Below, piece by piece: positions 54,716-64,000 of a stretch of DNA of 64,000 bases. The position numbers were made by a program, and so were the translations under genes. Numbering within the stretch: position 1 is the stretch's first letter; each line of letters begins with the position of its first letter. The notes beneath the pieces are model-generated. The model did no database searches, was not told the DNA's origin, and was given only the letters and a program-made list of their open reading frames with translations. This DNA comes from Pyrenochaeta sp. MPI-SDFR-AT-0127. Lineage: Eukaryota; Ascomycota; Dothideomycetes; Pleosporales; Cucurbitariaceae. The stretch lies in the NCBI GenBank assembly GCA_020747015.1, contig JAGTJM010000021.1:496001-560000 (forward strand), given 5' to 3'.

Positions 54716-57700
54716 ATGGCTCGAGATTCGCGGGGCTCGCTGCCCGAGGCGCTCCACCAGATGCATGCCACGGCATCTCGCTCTGACACCCTGACCACCT
54801 TCGACGACCTCACGGCTCCTCCAGCCCCACCCGGGGCTGGCGAGCCAAAGGGCATAGAGCTGGTGCAGGGTGGCTTCAGTGGCCTATACAGCCGTATCAG
54901 GGCGTCGGTGGGAGGTGCCAAAGAGCAAGCATACGATGCTGCCAGTAGCTCCTCTACGGCGGCTCGAAGCTCGCCAGTCGCAACGAGGAGTCCTGCTGGG
55001 ACTGCGGTATCGTCGCCTGTAGTCGTGTCTGTGCCAAATTCCCGGCTGCAATCGCCCTTGACAACAACCTTCCCCGATGCCTTGCCACCCTCTCGCGACT
55101 CGAATATGTCCAGCACTACCATCTCGAGCAAGCTTTCGCTGAACACGTCCAAATCATCCCTGCCAATGACACGGTCTCGACCGTCAGTGACTTCCAGCGT
55201 CGAACCTGGGAAAATACACAAGGAGGACGACTCTTTTTCTCAGAGCCCTGTAGGCACTCACTCGAAAGCACCTAGCACCTCCAACATCGATCTGCTGAAA
55301 GGTGGCCCAACAAAGGAGCTCGCGTCCACATCACAGCCTACAGTGTCTCCGCGATTCGCCCCAGGCAGAGACGATGGGACACGCCGACAGAAGGGGGACC
55401 AACACGTCGACCGTGAAGGGAGTGACAATTCTGGCGATGACGGGGTGCTCGTAGAGGGCAATGGCCCCGTAAACAACAGTGGAAACTTCAAATTTCCGTC
55501 CGAGTCGGCGCGCGATGGTATGAGCAAAGTCAGCTTCCGGCCACAACCCGCTCGTTCTGCACTCGCACTCAGCAAGGCGCGAGACCGACTTGTAACGACC
55601 CCAGAAATGTCCCAAGCGACACACCCTACCGCAAATTCCCGAGCACCTGCCTCCGTGGCTGAGTTGCAACGTCCCCCACTGGTCCAGATTGGCGCTTCCC
55701 ATTTGCCTGGCTATCGACTTTCAAGAGCGTCTTCGTCGGACGGCTTGAGCTCTGTCATGACTTCTTCTACCGTGCGTACCCCAGGACTTGCACCCATCGA
55801 AGTAATTCAACGTCAAACCCATGACAGGCCTGCCGTGAACAGCATGTCCAAGTCGGCATTCACCCAGATGCGAAGGAAGATTCTGGACCGAGAGTTTTGG
55901 ATGAGAGACGAGAACGCCAAGGACTGCTTCAATTGTGGTGACGCATTTACTACATTCAGGCGCAAGCATCATTGTCGGACCTGCGGGCAGATATTTGACT
56001 CGAAATGCACATCCATCGTTTCTGGAAAAATATTTGGACAGCAAAGCAATCTGAAAGTATGCAAACCATGTGAAGCTATCATCTATGGCCACGATGACGA
56101 TTCAAGCGAATATACAGACGAGGGTGATCAAACTTCCATCTACGACCATGGTGACGCTGGTGGAGACTTTGATGATGAGGACCTCGAAGCACCGGAAAGT
56201 GACTACACAAAAATTGGAACACCCACAATCAGTATACCCATGTCAAGGAAGACTGGCACTGAGAAGAAACGGCGGTCTCATGTCATCGAGCTCGGTCCAC
56301 AAACCTTAGCTAGACCGAGTTCCTCGCGGTCTCTGCGATCGCTCAGTGGGAGGCCACGTTCGTCGAGCCACAAACGCTACCATTCAAGACATCAGCATAT
56401 GCGACACGTCAAACACGATGACCGTGCGCCTTTCCATCAATATCACGACAATTCGCGGAGCCAACCGAGTCTGTCTGCCTTTCACCATGATAACATTATC
56501 GATCCAGATCTTGCACCTTTCATGTCTGACGAAGGCTCGAGCGAGGAAGAGCATGCAAGCATATTCGCAACCCTGAGAGGAGACCCTGCTGCCGATGGGA
56601 GCCTGGAGAGTGAGAAAGGTGGTCTCGGTGGTCTGTTGGCCGCAATGAGAAAGGGCAAAACAAGACATGGAGACAAGAGTGTTGCAAGCGGGGGTCACGC
56701 ACGGGATGTTGACAATGCCAGTATCACGAGCCGCAGTGCAAACCGACTTTCACGCAGAAGAAATCTTAGTGTGAGCAGTGTAACACACAGACCATCACCA
56801 AGACGGTCCAAGAGCAATACTCTTTTGAGGCCTTATACTGCTAGTTTTGGTGCCATTGGTTCACAGCCTGGTACACCACAGTTACAGCCCACTCCGTCTC
56901 CTACTCCACCCGGCACGAAAATTACACGTAGCGCCTCGATTCAAGGTGGAATGACGCCCAAGGTCGAGCTCAACAAAGCTAGCCTCGACCATGCGCGCAA
57001 GTTGGTAAGGCAAATGCTGCACGATGCTGGAGTAGCGCATGTATCAAGCTGGGAGAAAGCCCTAATCCCCATACTGCGTCGATGCACAGACGATGTCAAC
57101 ACCGATGTAGATAGAGGTGACGATATCGATATCAGGAATTACATCAAGCTCAAAAAGATTCCTGGTGGAAAACCGCGCGACACGGCGTATGTTTCCGGCG
57201 TAGTTTTCACAAAAAATGTTGCTTTGCGCAGTATGCCTCGAAGTATAGCGAACCCAAGAATCATTGTTATAACTTTCGCAATCGAGTATGCGCGGCATCA
57301 AACGCACTTCATGAGCTTGGAGCCGGTCATTGCGCAAGAGAGAGAATACCTCCGCAACTTGGTTAGTCGCATCGCAGCGCTTCAGCCTCACGTGCTTCTG
57401 GTGCAACGCAATGTTTCTGGCCTTGCCCTCGAGTTTTTGGAAAAGGAGGGCATCGCGGTTGCATACAACGTCAAATCGACTGTACTGAATGCTGTCGCCA
57501 GATGCACAGGGTTGCGAATGATTTCATCCGTCGATAAGCTTGCCATGGACCCATCCCATCTGGGGTACTGCGACAGCTTTGACGTGAAAACCTATGTGCA
57601 TAACAGCGTAAGGAAAACCTATATCTTCTTGTCTGGTTGTCAGAAAGAGCTGGGATGCACCATTGTCCTACGTGGCGCGGAGGACCAAGAACTTATCAAG

Positions 57701-60700
57701 TTGAAACGCATCACTGAGTTTATGACTTATGTAGTGTATAACCTCAGGCTTGAAACTTGTCTTATGCGAGACGAGTTCATCAACACACCGACGACCTCAA
57801 TCACAGGGACGCTTACCTCGGATCAAATCGAAGCAACTCGTGCCCAACAGCAAATTGCTGGCGCTGTGAACAATCAATCAGCGCTGGGTGCGACCGCTGA
57901 AAATAGTGGTGAAGAGCCTTGCGTCCAAGGCGCAGATATTGGAGACGCTGCGCCTTCATACTACAGCGAATTAGTAGAGAACCACCGGACCAAAATTCTT
58001 TCTTCCTCGCCTTTCGTCAAGTTCATGCAGCCTTACTTGCTCGAACAAGCTCGACAATACGAAGGGAAGCTTAGCCATCTTAAACGACTCAAAGGCCAAT
58101 TCACCACTGGTGACGAAGAGAAGTCTGGGGAGCCTATCCAAAAGTTTGAACTTGTACAACCGGAAATGGTCCACACTGTGGTCGAGGGGGCGTCAAAACA
58201 AGTGCGAGAATTCCTGTCCGCCGTGCATGCATCGGAATATGACAGAGCGTTGCACCAATACACGACACAGAGGCGACAATGGGAACAATACTTGTCTGGC
58301 AATGTGGACCTATATGACCCTTTTAATCACCAAAAGATTGCTGTTTTGTACAGTGTTGTGAATACCGCGACTTCGACTCCTTGCATTGGCCCCGAGATAA
58401 TTGCTCTTGGCTTCTACCAGGAACACGACTACGACGATGGTTTCACACCCGACTGCACTCTTGGCCAGTATGTTGAGCACCTCTGCTCCTCGGCTGGGGT
58501 AGTTTGCGAAGATGACGGGTGCAATCGAAGAATGCTTGACCACTCTCGACAATACGTGCATGGTGAAGGACAAATGAGTGTCATCGTACAAAAGCATCCC
58601 CCCAAACTGAAAGGGATGTATCAGACCATTCTCATGTGGAGCTGTTGTAGGATTTGTGGCCAGGAGACACAGACATTTCCGATGTCTGAATGGACTTGGA
58701 AATACTCGTTTGCTAAGTATCTGGAGTTGACCTTCTGGAGTACACAACTACACCCCCGAGCTGGTATATGTCCACATGACATTCACAAGGATCATGTCCG
58801 CTACTTCGGATACAACAACGTCGCATTGCGCATTCAATATGACCCAGTCCCAATGTATGAGGTCATTGCTCCGAAACCAAACGTTACCTGGAAAGTTGAT
58901 AGCGATCTGAGACTGAAGAACGACCAATACTTGATGATTGAGGAGAAACTAGACTGCTACATGGGCTCAATTATGAATAGGATCCAGGGTATCCGCGTTG
59001 AGAGTCTCAATCCCGATATTATGGAGCTTTGCAGGAACGAAGTAGAGCTGCTCATGAAACGCGCAAACGAAGAGCATGACTGGCTTAAGAGAAAGCTCCA
59101 AGCCAAGTATATGAACTCAAAGTACTACGAAATTATTCCCATGAATCGAGCCATTCGTGCCATTCAGGAGAAAGCCATCGCGTGGGATGAAACATTTATG
59201 GAGTTCGAACGGCAATTTTTCCCTTCCGAGACAGACATTCGCAGATTAGCGGCTTTGCAGCTCAAGAAGATCTTTTTGGAACGAGACGAGTCAACCAGTT
59301 CCTTGACGTCCGTTGATGAGGGTGCGGAGTCTGGTGCGGATGAGCCATTTCTTGACGAGAAGGGTGAACCAGTTACACTATCACCAATGCCCTCCAAAAT
59401 GTCTCCGGAAGTAGCCTGCGATATGCTGACTTCTGTTGTGAAGGAAGACCACTCAAATGGTAGCCCACCAGAGAGTGGCGAGCCCACAGCGTCAGACCAC
59501 ATCACACCTAGTTCACCGAACACCAATGCCGCCGATCAGCCAATTCAGTCTCCTCGGAACGCAGTAGACCGGGAAGATGTCCGCCATTTGGATCTTGCAG
59601 TATCGTCGAGCTTTCCAGAGAACCCAGCTACAGATGAGCAACTGCTGAAAACACCTACAATTGCCCCTGATGTTGATCGATTCGACCAAGGCTCGCCTAC
59701 ACCTACAAGTCTTCCGAAGGTTAACCCTATCGATAAGTCTGTTGCAGATGCAATCGACAATATGCCGAGTTCCCCGTCACCCATTCCAGCTTCACAGACC
59801 CCGCCAGAGAGTAAGATTCCGCGCCTAGTCGACAATAACCGGCGTGAGATGTCTTCTCGGCCTGCTGCACCCATTCGAACACAGTCTCAGCCAGGTAACG
59901 CATTAAAGCATACCAGTGCTTTCCCTGGTCCTTCAGTTTTCTCTAGTGGTCCTCTCACCTCCAAATCAACATTAAGTGACCAAGCGAAAATACTCGAACG
60001 CATGACGGAGCGATTGGGTTACGGGTCTGGGAAACAGGCCAAGTCATCGTCCCGAATCCCTCGCTCGATTCCCTACAAGACTACAAAGGTATCCAAGCTC
60101 GCTGAGCACTTTGAGCAGCTTTCACGGGAGTTTCAGAAGGAACGAATGCGCGAGCGACGAAACGATCGGAACAGGATGGCCCGCGCATATCCTCTTGCAA
60201 GGTCGAAGCCTATCGTTGAAGTGTACAAAAACGTACATGATGCCGTTCAGGAGAATAATGCATCTGACGAAGAATTGCAACAAGAATCTCCTCCACGTGC
60301 AAGCATAGATAATAGTACGCTAGGCGACAGCACTCTCACAGAGACAACTGGCGGCGTAACAACAGCATCTCAATCGCCAGTGGATGAGCGTCATCACAAA
60401 GACATGCAGCACGGCCATACTGAGGAACCATCTCATACTCAAAGTCATCCACCATCAGATGCTGAGCATGATACCAGTGATACAGAAATAACGCCTGAGG
60501 ACATTCCCCTCCCAGACAGCATTGCCAGCTCTCAGCTTCTGAACATGAGCGACTCCCAACTTGAGGGCTCACTTGAGCTTCCGCGACATGAGAAAACAAC
60601 CCTTTTGAAGATGCTCACAAGTTTTTGGTCCGAACGCTCAGCAAGCGGATGGACACCTCTTGAGTATCCTTTCTCGCAGATTGAACATGTCTGGGAGGAC

Positions 60701-61906
60701 TCTGACATTATCATTCGAGAAGACGAGCCTAGCTCCATCATTGCTCTAGCGCTCTCTAGCCCAGACTACGTCGCGAAATTGCAAACATTCCGCAGCGACA
60801 CTTTACCATCCGAGAAGGGCTCTCAAAGACTAGAGACTTCAGAAGAAAATATTGAGAGGAATTTGCTGCATGAGAAGAACACAAACATTCGCTACTCCTT
60901 TACAAATCGCGGCGTGAAGGCGCAGTGCAAGATTTTCTATGCGCAATCCTTCGATGCTTTGCGCCGGAAATGCGGTGTTGCAGATCGCTTCGTTGAATCG
61001 CTCTCGCGCTGCTCAAAGTGGGACTCGAAGGGCGGAAAGTCAAAGTCTATATTCCTCAAGACGCTCGACGACCGCTTCATCCTCAAGTCTCTTTCAACCA
61101 TCGAAGTCCAGGCATTCTTCAGATTCGGACCAAACTACTTCGCTTTCACCCATCAGAACCTCTTCAAGTCACTGCCTAGTGTGATCGCCAAGATGTTCGG
61201 TCTTTTCCAAGTTCAAATCAAAACACCCACTGGTCGGGACTTTGATTGGTATATGCTTGTTATGGAGAATCTTTTCTATGACCGCGAGCCCAACCGCCGC
61301 TACGATCTCAAGGGCTCCATGCGCAATCGCAAGATTCAGTCTACCGGCGAGCGTGACGAGGTGCTTCTCGACGAAAATCTGGTCGACATAATCTACTCAG
61401 AGACACCCATTTTTGTCCGCGAACACACCAAAAAGCTGCTGAAGGCGAGTGTGTGGAACGACACGCTTTTTCTGTCGCAGAATAACGTAATGGATTACTC
61501 CCTCATGGCTGGTTTTGATGACACAAACCGCGAGATCATTGTCGGAATCATTGATTGCATACGCACATACACCTGGGACAAGAAACTTGAGTCTTGGATT
61601 AAGGACCGCGGAAAGAACAAACCTACAATCACTTCGCCAAAGGACTATCGCAATCGTTTTCGTATTGCAATGGAAAAGTACATTCTTCAAGCTCCAAATT
61701 GCTGGCATCAGTTCTCAGGCCGGGTCGTGGGCAATGGTGTCGTTGGGAGGAGGCTTGTGCATGAAAGTATCAACGATGGAGGCAGAGGTGGTGGACACAA
61801 AAGAGCTATAAGTGGGAGTAGCATGGGTGGTGGGAGTATGAGAGGTATGGGAAAGAGACCCATTGTCGAGGTTGAAGAGGATGAGAGGATGAGAGATGAG
61901 AGATGA
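54716..61906 (+). CDS. FAB1: 1-phosphatidylinositol-3-phosphate 5-kinase (Fab1/PIKfyve)
   Basis: A single uninterrupted exon of 2396 aa starting at the ATG at 54716 (the frame also runs upstream from a GTG). Domains in order: disordered Ser-rich N-terminus (1-385); FYVE zinc finger at about 395-455 (DCFNCGDAFTTFRRKHHCRT and C-x2-C pairs), which binds PI3P; Cpn60/TCP-1-like domain at about 770-1030 (YVSGVVFTKNVALRSMPRS, VLLVQRNVSGLALEFLEKEG); a Cys-rich conserved region at about 1250-1430; and the PIPK catalytic domain at about 2060-2340 (FILKSLSTIEVQAFF, YDLKGSMRNRK, NNVMDYSLMAGF, GIIDCIRTYTWDKKLES). It makes PI(3,5)P2 on endosomes and vacuoles. The length matches fungal Fab1. Identification is secure. 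Confidence 0.97.
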   Translation: MARDSRGSLPEALHQMHATASRSDTLTTFDDLTAPPAPPGAGEPKGIELVQGGFSGLYSRIRASVGGAKEQAYDAASSSSTAARSSPVATRSPAGTAVSSPVVVSVPNSRLQSPLTTTFPDALPPSRDSNMSSTTISSKLSLNTSKSSLPMTRSRPSVTSSVEPGKIHKEDDSFSQSPVGTHSKAPSTSNIDLLKGGPTKELASTSQPTVSPRFAPGRDDGTRRQKGDQHVDREGSDNSGDDGVLVEGNGPVNNSGNFKFPSESARDGMSKVSFRPQPARSALALSKARDRLVTTPEMSQATHPTANSRAPASVAELQRPPLVQIGASHLPGYRLSRASSSDGLSSVMTSSTVRTPGLAPIEVIQRQTHDRPAVNSMSKSAFTQMRRKILDREFWMRDENAKDCFNCGDAFTTFRRKHHCRTCGQIFDSKCTSIVSGKIFGQQSNLKVCKPCEAIIYGHDDDSSEYTDEGDQTSIYDHGDAGGDFDDEDLEAPESDYTKIGTPTISIPMSRKTGTEKKRRSHVIELGPQTLARPSSSRSLRSLSGRPRSSSHKRYHSRHQHMRHVKHDDRAPFHQYHDNSRSQPSLSAFHHDNIIDPDLAPFMSDEGSSEEEHASIFATLRGDPAADGSLESEKGGLGGLLAAMRKGKTRHGDKSVASGGHARDVDNASITSRSANRLSRRRNLSVSSVTHRPSPRRSKSNTLLRPYTASFGAIGSQPGTPQLQPTPSPTPPGTKITRSASIQGGMTPKVELNKASLDHARKLVRQMLHDAGVAHVSSWEKALIPILRRCTDDVNTDVDRGDDIDIRNYIKLKKIPGGKPRDTAYVSGVVFTKNVALRSMPRSIANPRIIVITFAIEYARHQTHFMSLEPVIAQEREYLRNLVSRIAALQPHVLLVQRNVSGLALEFLEKEGIAVAYNVKSTVLNAVARCTGLRMISSVDKLAMDPSHLGYCDSFDVKTYVHNSVRKTYIFLSGCQKELGCTIVLRGAEDQELIKLKRITEFMTYVVYNLRLETCLMRDEFINTPTTSITGTLTSDQIEATRAQQQIAGAVNNQSALGATAENSGEEPCVQGADIGDAAPSYYSELVENHRTKILSSSPFVKFMQPYLLEQARQYEGKLSHLKRLKGQFTTGDEEKSGEPIQKFELVQPEMVHTVVEGASKQVREFLSAVHASEYDRALHQYTTQRRQWEQYLSGNVDLYDPFNHQKIAVLYSVVNTATSTPCIGPEIIALGFYQEHDYDDGFTPDCTLGQYVEHLCSSAGVVCEDDGCNRRMLDHSRQYVHGEGQMSVIVQKHPPKLKGMYQTILMWSCCRICGQETQTFPMSEWTWKYSFAKYLELTFWSTQLHPRAGICPHDIHKDHVRYFGYNNVALRIQYDPVPMYEVIAPKPNVTWKVDSDLRLKNDQYLMIEEKLDCYMGSIMNRIQGIRVESLNPDIMELCRNEVELLMKRANEEHDWLKRKLQAKYMNSKYYEIIPMNRAIRAIQEKAIAWDETFMEFERQFFPSETDIRRLAALQLKKIFLERDESTSSLTSVDEGAESGADEPFLDEKGEPVTLSPMPSKMSPEVACDMLTSVVKEDHSNGSPPESGEPTASDHITPSSPNTNAADQPIQSPRNAVDREDVRHLDLAVSSSFPENPATDEQLLKTPTIAPDVDRFDQGSPTPTSLPKVNPIDKSVADAIDNMPSSPSPIPASQTPPESKIPRLVDNNRREMSSRPAAPIRTQSQPGNALKHTSAFPGPSVFSSGPLTSKSTLSDQAKILERMTERLGYGSGKQAKSSSRIPRSIPYKTTKVSKLAEHFEQLSREFQKERMRERRNDRNRMARAYPLARSKPIVEVYKNVHDAVQENNASDEELQQESPPRASIDNSTLGDSTLTETTGGVTTASQSPVDERHHKDMQHGHTEEPSHTQSHPPSDAEHDTSDTEITPEDIPLPDSIASSQLLNMSDSQLEGSLELPRHEKTTLLKMLTSFWSERSASGWTPLEYPFSQIEHVWEDSDIIIREDEPSSIIALALSSPDYVAKLQTFRSDTLPSEKGSQRLETSEENIERNLLHEKNTNIRYSFTNRGVKAQCKIFYAQSFDALRRKCGVADRFVESLSRCSKWDSKGGKSKSIFLKTLDDRFILKSLSTIEVQAFFRFGPNYFAFTHQNLFKSLPSVIAKMFGLFQVQIKTPTGRDFDWYMLVMENLFYDREPNRRYDLKGSMRNRKIQSTGERDEVLLDENLVDIIYSETPIFVREHTKKLLKASVWNDTLFLSQNNVMDYSLMAGFDDTNREIIVGIIDCIRTYTWDKKLESWIKDRGKNKPTITSPKDYRNRFRIAMEKYILQAPNCWHQFSGRVVGNGVVGRRLVHESINDGGRGGGHKRAISGSSMGGGSMRGMGKRPIVEVEEDERMRDER

Positions 61907-62923
61907 AGTGAGCATAGAAAATTAGAGTTTGACATAGCACCGGTGCACGGGAGCACGGTATCATTATCTTTTGCTACAAGGGGTTAATTGGGAATGCATT
62001 GCATGGCGCTCATCAGCAGTTCAAGCGAGCACATCAATTTGAGACATTCACGACCTTCGTCTACACTTTTTTGGAGCCGCCATCTTCTGACCTGTTTCAT
62101 TTGATGATACAAGACCCACAAAGACTTGATGTGTAATAGAAAAGATTCTACATCTATCCAAGTAACCTTCATTTTCGTTCTCTGCTTACCTCATAAGTAT
62201 ATAAGTACACGTCCTTGCGTCCCACATTACTTCTTCCGTATCATCACTTCTCCATGGGTCAAGTCACATTCTAAGCATTGCGCCTACTTTCACGTAGCGA
62301 ATGGTCACACTGTAGCCCATTCTACCCCAATCACTCATCCGCGCCCGCACCTCGTGTAACAGTGTTCGACTATCTCGTCCCATGAAGCAAGGAGTGGAAA
62401 CGCAAAGGGCGACCTGGATACTCTGTTTCCACGCCTTTCTTACCAACAACTTGTCCCTTTTGGACCTCTTGATTGCACCTTTTTCAAACCCCATGTCGAT
62501 GTTTGCAACCTTGGTACTGGGTTTGGGCGCAGAATGACTTTAGACTCGTGGATGGCGCTTGGGGTCATTCGGATGCGCACTTATGACTATGATTGCTTGT
62601 AAGGGGGTCTTGAGATGGTAATGTGCTGGGTGGATGAGCGATTGGGAGATAGGGCTATCAGTATATAACCGCGATGCGAGCCGTCTGCTGTGACTGGGAT
62701 ACCTTACAAGCACGCTCCCGCTTCGTTGTCCAGTTCTCGGTAATTTGCGCACCGCGTTCTTCCTTATCGTCTCCATGGTCTTAAACAAAGTAGGAAGACA
62801 CGATTTGACCTATCTCTCGCGCGGGGAGCTATTTCCCTTGCATCGTTTTTCGTGGGCAGAGATCTCAAAAATTACACTGTACAAACCCTCATTTCCCAAA
62901 TAAAGATCCTGTCCTTCACCACT
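61907..62923. other. Intergenic region with no supported gene
   Basis: About 1.0 kb between two plus-strand genes. Small frames are motif-free. It holds the FAB1 3' end and the promoter of the MARVEL gene. Confidence 0.45.
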
Positions 62924-63526
62924 ATGCCTCTGTTTCATGTAATCGCCTTTATCCTCCGCTTCGCTCAACTTGTTAGCTCGACAATCGTTCTCGGCATAGC
63001 AGCCCACTTCCTCAATCAACACGACAGATACTCCACCGGCCCATTGGCACGCCTCGTCTACACCACGACAGTTTCCTCCATATCTGTCGTACTCTCTTTT
63101 GTCTGGGTGATTTTCTCCACCACCTCATCGACCTCGTCGATTGTAACTTTCATCACCGATCTCTTAGCCAGTGCGGCGTGGTTCGCCGCCTTTGGCGTGC
63201 TGCAGACATGGTACGATGCTACGCTGCTGTGTAGTGGTGCTGCTGGGGAACTATGGGACTGGAATGTTGGAGGGGTTGTGTGGTGGAGGGGCATGTGTGA
63301 GCAGTGGAGTGCGGTGCAGGCGTTTAGTTTCCTGGCAGCGATGTTTTGGGGCGCGAGTTTTGTGCTGGGTATTTTTGTGTCTTGTTGTGGAGAACAGGCT
63401 GCGGAGGCTACGGAGGGAGAGGAAAGGTAAGTCAAACTCCTATTATTCATTCTTCGTGTTTGTTGGCTGGGTGCATTGCTAAGTTATCGTAGGCTTCAGC
63501 CTTGGTTCAGCTGCTTGCGTGTCTGA
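62924..63526 (+). CDS. MARVEL-domain (Nce102-like) four-helix membrane protein
   Basis: Model: exons 62924-63426 and 63493-63526, 178 aa. Four membrane helices are spaced as in MARVEL proteins: VIAFILRFAQLVSSTIVLGI, VYTTTVSSISVVLSFVWVIF, FITDLLASAAWFAAFGVLQT and VQAFSFLAAMFWGASFVLGI. A pair of Cys follows the last helix. Fungal MARVEL proteins sit in plasma-membrane domains such as eisosomes or in membrane trafficking. The donor AG/GTAAGT overlaps a TAA stop, so an unspliced transcript gives 168 aa and the spliced one adds an ending of LQPWFSCLRV. Both are plausible. The start is the first ATG in a frame open from 62852. Confidence 0.78.
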
Positions 63527-64000
63527 CGCGATTGGCGGAACGATACTTTGGGGTGATGTACTTTGAATCGATTCACATGGGTACGTCTTAATAGAGGTTG
63601 ATAATACCAATGGCCGGGCGTTGGAGGTTTCTCTCTCATCTCGATACCAGAAGTATTTTTACTCAGGCTCTGCAGCCTATCTCGAGATCAGACATCGTGA
63701 GAAGGCTGGGGTCATCGATCACAACTGGTGATAAAGGATACTGGGGAAACTAAGCAGGCGATGCAGTCAAGGCTGATTGGAATGTTACTTGGTTGTGTCC
63801 TGAGGCCAATGTATTTCATTAAGTATCTATTCGCTGTCTGAACAATATGATTTTTATTGGCTATAAATCCAGCCTGGTGAACATACGTTCGGCTGTACCA
63901 TGTCTTAGACCACTGAAGATCTGTGGTGGATATTAGTGTAGGGACCTGCATAGGGCTGGGTGTGGGTCTCGCCAATCAAGCTCCCTGGTACGAGACAGCC
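63527..64000. other. Right-edge intergenic stretch
   Basis: 474 bp to the window edge. One 87-residue minus-strand frame (63712-63975) has no motif. No gene is supported. Confidence 0.4.

Noticed and set aside
1..64000. tRNA genes, rRNA, CRISPR arrays, telomeric repeats or intact transposons
   Set aside because: Looked for B-box (GGTTCGAATCC-like), array-like spaced repeats, TTAGGG runs and transposase or reverse transcriptase frames. None was found outside coding context except the transposase-derived fragment at 12987-13572.

Overview
This window looks like a chromosome-internal stretch of a filamentous ascomycete, most probably a Dothideomycete of the Pleosporales type. The genes carry short introns (about 46 to 180 bp, most near 50 bp) with GT...AG ends and CTAAC/CTGAC-like branch sites. 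Products include fungal families such as a Zn2Cys6 regulator, Nvj2-like, Aim11, a class II DAHP synthase and a fungal KMT6. I saw no tRNA, rRNA, CRISPR array or intact transposon. The species call is inference; the exon models were built by hand and checked for frame and phase. About 26 genes are supported.

Layout. 1-8.6 kb: 5' part of a membrane protein (patatin-like phospholipase type), mitochondrial Qri7, a large secreted repeat precursor (3.5-6.2 kb) and a DUF1989 protein. 9.5-17.4 kb: BTB/POZ protein, Zn2Cys6 regulator, a fragment resembling the N-terminal part of Harbinger transposases, a small hypothetical, class II DAHP synthase and an HYPK homologue. 17.8-31.4 kb: the Polycomb H3K27 methyltransferase KMT6, an AP180/ANTH endocytic adaptor, NudC, an orphan protein and an Nvj2-like SMP lipid-transfer protein. 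32.5-40.7 kb: a small secreted Thr-rich protein with a GC-AG intron, Aim11, molybdopterin synthase large subunit, Nop6-like RRM protein and a mitochondrial membrane TPR-like protein. 40.7-50.5 kb: a secreted Cys-rich NucA/NucB nuclease-like protein with a C-terminal anchor, an MFS transporter, a P450 and a 2.2-kb gene-poor stretch. 50.5-64 kb: a probable shelterin TPP1-like telomere protein, divergent FAB1 (PIKfyve) and a MARVEL-domain protein.

Most genes are unrelated housekeeping functions (tRNA modification, shikimate entry, molybdenum cofactor, chromatin, endocytosis, PI(3,5)P2, telomere), often in divergent pairs. The notable object is the 890-aa secreted precursor at 3470-6195. It has a signal peptide, about 17 copies of a 13-14 residue module ending in Trp, 13 Kex2-type dibasic sites (eight of them Trp-Gly-Lys-Arg) and, after several of these, X-Ala/X-Pro dipeptides of the kind trimmed by Ste13 in alpha-factor maturation. 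It looks like a fungal multi-peptide prohormone or KEP without a recognisable modification cluster beside it. A second item is the multi-domain secreted nuclease-like gene at 40752-43032, where a single intron decision would switch between an anchored and a soluble form.
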